Below, in pieces: positions 5,964 through 8,552 of a stretch of DNA of 8,552 nucleotides (positions within the stretch are counted from its first letter, which is position 1; every line of letters begins with the position of its first letter). The stretch spans positions 1-8,552 of the forward strand of contig SXOM01000244.1 of the NCBI GenBank assembly GCA_005776735.1, written 5' to 3'. Source of the DNA: Pseudomonadota bacterium. Its GTDB lineage: Bacteria; Myxococcota_A; UBA796; SXON01. A model generated the notes under the pieces. The model was not told the origin of the DNA. It did not search any database and worked only from the letters and a program-made list of their open reading frames with translations. The position numbers and the translations under genes are program-made.

Positions 5964-8552
5964 ATGCCCACGCCCAAGAGCCCGATCGCCATCACCGGCG
6001 CCGCCTGCCTCCTCCCCGGCGCGCCCGACGTCGAGACCTTCGCCGCGCTGGTGCTCGAGGGGCGGGACGCCGTGGGCGAGCCGCCCGAGGGCCGCTACGG
6101 GGTGCCCAACCGCGCGGTCGCCGGCGAGGGGCGCGACCAGGCCTGGTCCCTGGCCGGCGGGTACGTCGCGCCGGGCGCGCTCGACGCCGCCGAGGGGCTC
6201 CCCGACGCCGACCGGCTCGACCTGCTCACCCGGTGGCTCCTGCACTGCTCGCGGCGGGCGCTCCGGGCCGGCGCGGGCCCCGGGGGCCTCGCTCCCGGCC
6301 GCACCGGCGCCGTCTTCGGCAACCTCAGCTTCCCCACCGACGGCATGGCCCGCTGGGGGGAAGGCCTGGCGACCGGGGCCGACCCCGGCGACCCGCGCAA
6401 CCAGTTCATGTCGGGTCTGCCGGCGGCCCTGGTCGGCCAGGCGCTGGGGCTCGACGCGGGGACGACCTGCCTGGACGCGGCGTGCGCATCGTCGTTGTAC
6501 GCGCTGGAGTTGGCCTGCGAAGCGCTGCGCTTCGGCCGGGCCGACCGGATGCTCGCCGGGGCGGTGCAACGGGCCGACAGCCTCTTCCTCCACGTCGGCT
6601 TCTGTCGGCTCGGCGCGATGTCGCGCACCGGGCAGAGTCGACCGTTCCACCGGGACGCCGACGGCCTGGTGCCCGCCGAGGGGTGCGTGGTCTTCAGCCT
6701 GCGCCGCCTGGAGGACGCGGTCGCCGCCGGCGAGCCGATCCTCGGCGTCATCCGCGGCATCGGGCTCTGCAACGACGGCCGCGCCCGCGGCCTGCTCGCG
6801 CCGTCGCCCGAAGGCCAGGTACGCGCGATGCGCGCCGCGCTCGGCCAGGCGGGCTGGTCGCCGGCGCAGGTGCAGCTCTTCGAGTGCCACGCGACCGGCA
6901 CCCCGACGGGCGACAAGACCGAGCTCGAGAGCCTGCGCGCGGTGTACCCCGGCGGGGCGCTCGGCTCGCTCAAGAGCAACCTCGGCCACCTCATCACCAC
7001 CGCCGGCGCGGCGGGCCTCCTGAAGGTGCTCCTCGGCATGCGGGCGGGGGTGATGCCGCCGACCTTGCACGCCGACCCCCCGCTGGGCGACCTCGGCGGG
7101 TTCGAGCTCCTCCACGCACCCCGGCCGTGGGCCCCGGCCGCCGACGGCGTCCGCCGCGCCGCGGTGAGCGCGTTCGGCTTCGGCGGCAACGACGCGCACC
7201 TCCTGGTCGAAGACTGGACGCCCGGACGCCCCGTGCCGGCGGCCACCCGCCCCGCGCGCACCACGCTCGCCGTGCTGGCCCTCGCCGAACGCCGCGGCGG
7301 CACGGAGCTCACCCTCCCGCTCACGGGCCTGCGCTTCCCTCCGGCCGACCTGCAGGCCTCGTTGGCCCAGCAGGTGCTCCTGCTTCAGTTGGGACGTGAA
7401 GCCTATGCCGAGGCCAGAATCGTGCCCGATCGTACGCGCGTCGGGGTGTACGTCGGGATGGCGTGCGACGGCCTCATCACCCGCTGGGGGCTGCGCTGGC
7501 GCGCGCTGCACGGCCGGGGCGCGTCGACCGCCGAGGCCGACAGCCTCGCGCCGGCGTTGCGCGCCGAACACGTGGTCGGGACGATGCCCAACATCGTCGC
7601 CAACCGCCTCGGTGTGCAGCTCGACGCCGCCGGCCCCGGCTTCACCGTCTCGGCCGAGGAGCTCTCGGGCCTGCGTGCGCTCGACGCCGCGTGGGACGCC
7701 CTGAGCCGCGGCGAGCTCGACCTCGCGCTGGTCGGCGCGGTCGACCTCGCGAGCGACCCGCGGGCGGTGGCCGCCCGAGCGGCGCTGGGACGTACGGAAG
7801 CGCAAGAAGATGGCGGCGTGATGTTCGCGATCGTACGCGAAGCCGACGCCGGCGGGGCCCCCGTGCTCGCGACCCTTCACGCCGACCTCGAGGCCCCGGT
7901 CCTGCGCCCCCACCCGCCGCGCTTCGGCGCGGCCGACGCCCTCCTGCGCGTGGCCGACGCCATCCATCGCGGCGGCGACCACCTGGTCCAGGTGCGTGCG
8001 CTCGGCGGCGAAGGTGCCGCCATCGCCGTTCGTGGCGGGGCGGCCCGGCCGCGTCGCCCCTCCCCTCCCACCGGTCCCACGCTGAGCCTGCCCATGCACC
8101 CCACCGAGAAGCCGCGTGTCCGCGTCCTGCCCCCTGCACCGGCGTTGGTGCCGGTGGCGATGTCCGATGGGCGCAACCCACCCGCCGTGCCCGTCGCCGG
8201 CGTGGCCATGCGCAACGACCCTCCCGGCCCCCTCGCGGCGCCGGCGGCGGGGGCGGTGGCCGCCGGCGTCGAGGTCCTCGTCGGGAGCGCGGACGGCGGC
8301 TGGGAGCCCGGGTTCGCCGCGTGGCGTCGGGCCGTCGGCGGCGTGCACGCCGCGGTCCTCGACGACCAGGCGAACCTCCACGCCGCGTTCCTGCACACCC
8401 ACGGCGAGCTCACCCGCTCGATGTTGGCGTTGGCCCAGGCCGGGGCCGTGGTCGCCGAGTCGGAGCCCGTACCGGTGCAGGTGCAGGTGCAGCCGGCACC
8501 GAGCGCGCCCGCGCCGGCGCCCGCCGTCGTGATCCCCGCCGCCCCCCCGGCC
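5964..8552 (+). CDS. PUFA-synthase-type KS-CLF megasynthase, PfaC/Pfa3-like (partial, runs off the window)
   Basis: An open frame of 863 codons with no stop before the window end. ATG 5964 follows GGGGGA (5953-5958) by 5 nt. Residues about 6-412 form a complete ketosynthase, which extends acyl chains by decarboxylative condensation: active-site C174 in DAACASS, H309 in CHATGTPTGD, H342 in KSNLGH, and the closing GFGGNDAH near 405. Residues about 430-665 form a second, KS-like domain with MPNIVANRLG and FTVSAEELSGLRAL; the Cys position is Glu (565/566), as in chain-length-factor domains of PUFA synthases. Its C-terminal half is short and lacks both catalytic His motifs. After it come an Ala/Pro-rich linker, a helical stretch (LHAAFLHTHGELTRSMLAL) and another Pro/Ala/Val-Gln linker. 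Acyltransferase or dehydratase domains would be expected downstream. KS plus CLF order suggests a PfaC/Pfa3-type subunit; another polyketide synthase remains possible. Confidence 0.8.
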   Translation, partial: MPTPKSPIAITGAACLLPGAPDVETFAALVLEGRDAVGEPPEGRYGVPNRAVAGEGRDQAWSLAGGYVAPGALDAAEGLPDADRLDLLTRWLLHCSRRALRAGAGPGGLAPGRTGAVFGNLSFPTDGMARWGEGLATGADPGDPRNQFMSGLPAALVGQALGLDAGTTCLDAACASSLYALELACEALRFGRADRMLAGAVQRADSLFLHVGFCRLGAMSRTGQSRPFHRDADGLVPAEGCVVFSLRRLEDAVAAGEPILGVIRGIGLCNDGRARGLLAPSPEGQVRAMRAALGQAGWSPAQVQLFECHATGTPTGDKTELESLRAVYPGGALGSLKSNLGHLITTAGAAGLLKVLLGMRAGVMPPTLHADPPLGDLGGFELLHAPRPWAPAADGVRRAAVSAFGFGGNDAHLLVEDWTPGRPVPAATRPARTTLAVLALAERRGGTELTLPLTGLRFPPADLQASLAQQVLLLQLGREAYAEARIVPDRTRVGVYVGMACDGLITRWGLRWRALHGRGASTAEADSLAPALRAEHVVGTMPNIVANRLGVQLDAAGPGFTVSAEELSGLRALDAAWDALSRGELDLALVGAVDLASDPRAVAARAALGRTEAQEDGGVMFAIVREADAGGAPVLATLHADLEAPVLRPHPPRFGAADALLRVADAIHRGGDHLVQVRALGGEGAAIAVRGGAARPRRPSPPTGPTLSLPMHPTEKPRVRVLPPAPALVPVAMSDGRNPPAVPVAGVAMRNDPPGPLAAPAAGAVAAGVEVLVGSADGGWEPGFAAWRRAVGGVHAAVLDDQANLHAAFLHTHGELTRSMLALAQAGAVVAESEPVPVQVQVQPAPSAPAPAPAVVIPAAPPA
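8475..8492 (+). repeat. Three tandem GTGCAG units in the synthase linker
   Basis: Three exact copies of a 6-base unit encode Val-Gln-Val-Gln-Val-Gln. They sit in an Ala/Pro-rich stretch that looks like a flexible interdomain linker and stay in frame. Copy number could vary between strains without breaking the protein. Confidence 0.6.

Noticed and set aside
5568..8402. A 944-codon open frame on the minus strand across the synthase gene
   Set aside because: It is antisense to a strongly supported KS-CLF frame. Its protein is Arg/Gly/Ala/His-rich with no recognisable domain, a common by-product of GC-rich coding sequence.

Overview
The window is GC-rich bacterial DNA (third codon positions almost all G or C) with tightly packed genes. 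Three clues point to a member of the Myxococcota (the former Deltaproteobacteria), probably uncultured: a C-terminal Cys/transmembrane/basic tag resembling MYXO-CTERM on one exported protein, a KS plus chain-length-factor synthase resembling the PfaC/Pfa3 subunit of myxobacterial polyunsaturated fatty acid synthases, and a cox operon carrying extra subunits. The lineage is an inference; no marker gene is present.

Region 1 (120-4457, plus strand) is an aa3/caa3-type cytochrome c oxidase operon: coxB (subunit II), coxA (subunit I), coxC (subunit III), a subunit IV fused to a cytochrome c domain, a divergent second subunit III-like protein, and a 57-residue membrane protein with a CPNC motif. 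Gaps are 13, 8 and 7 nt, followed by 1-nt and 4-nt overlaps, so one transcript is likely. coxB carries the electron-accepting CuA site and coxA the haem a and haem a3-CuB centres. The tethered cytochrome c on subunit IV could feed electrons to CuA. As given, coxA is broken: an 18-bp perfect inverted repeat at 1500-1546 replaces the codons just before the His-Pro-Glu-Val-Tyr motif and shifts the frame.

Region 2 (4447-5902) holds two exported proteins of unknown function transcribed divergently. A minus-strand putative lipoprotein (4447-5007) overlaps the cox operon end by 11 nt. A plus-strand secreted beta-propeller-like protein (5006-5902) shares two bases of its start codon with the lipoprotein's start. 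Both have very short export signals.

Region 3 (5964-8552, plus strand) is the first 863 codons of a multidomain synthase that runs off the window: an intact KS domain, a compact KS-like/CLF domain without the catalytic Cys, then an Ala/Pro-rich linker. No tRNA, rRNA, CRISPR array, insertion sequence or mobile element is seen. No stretch over 300 bases lacks a gene; the largest non-coding gaps are 1-119 and 5903-5963.
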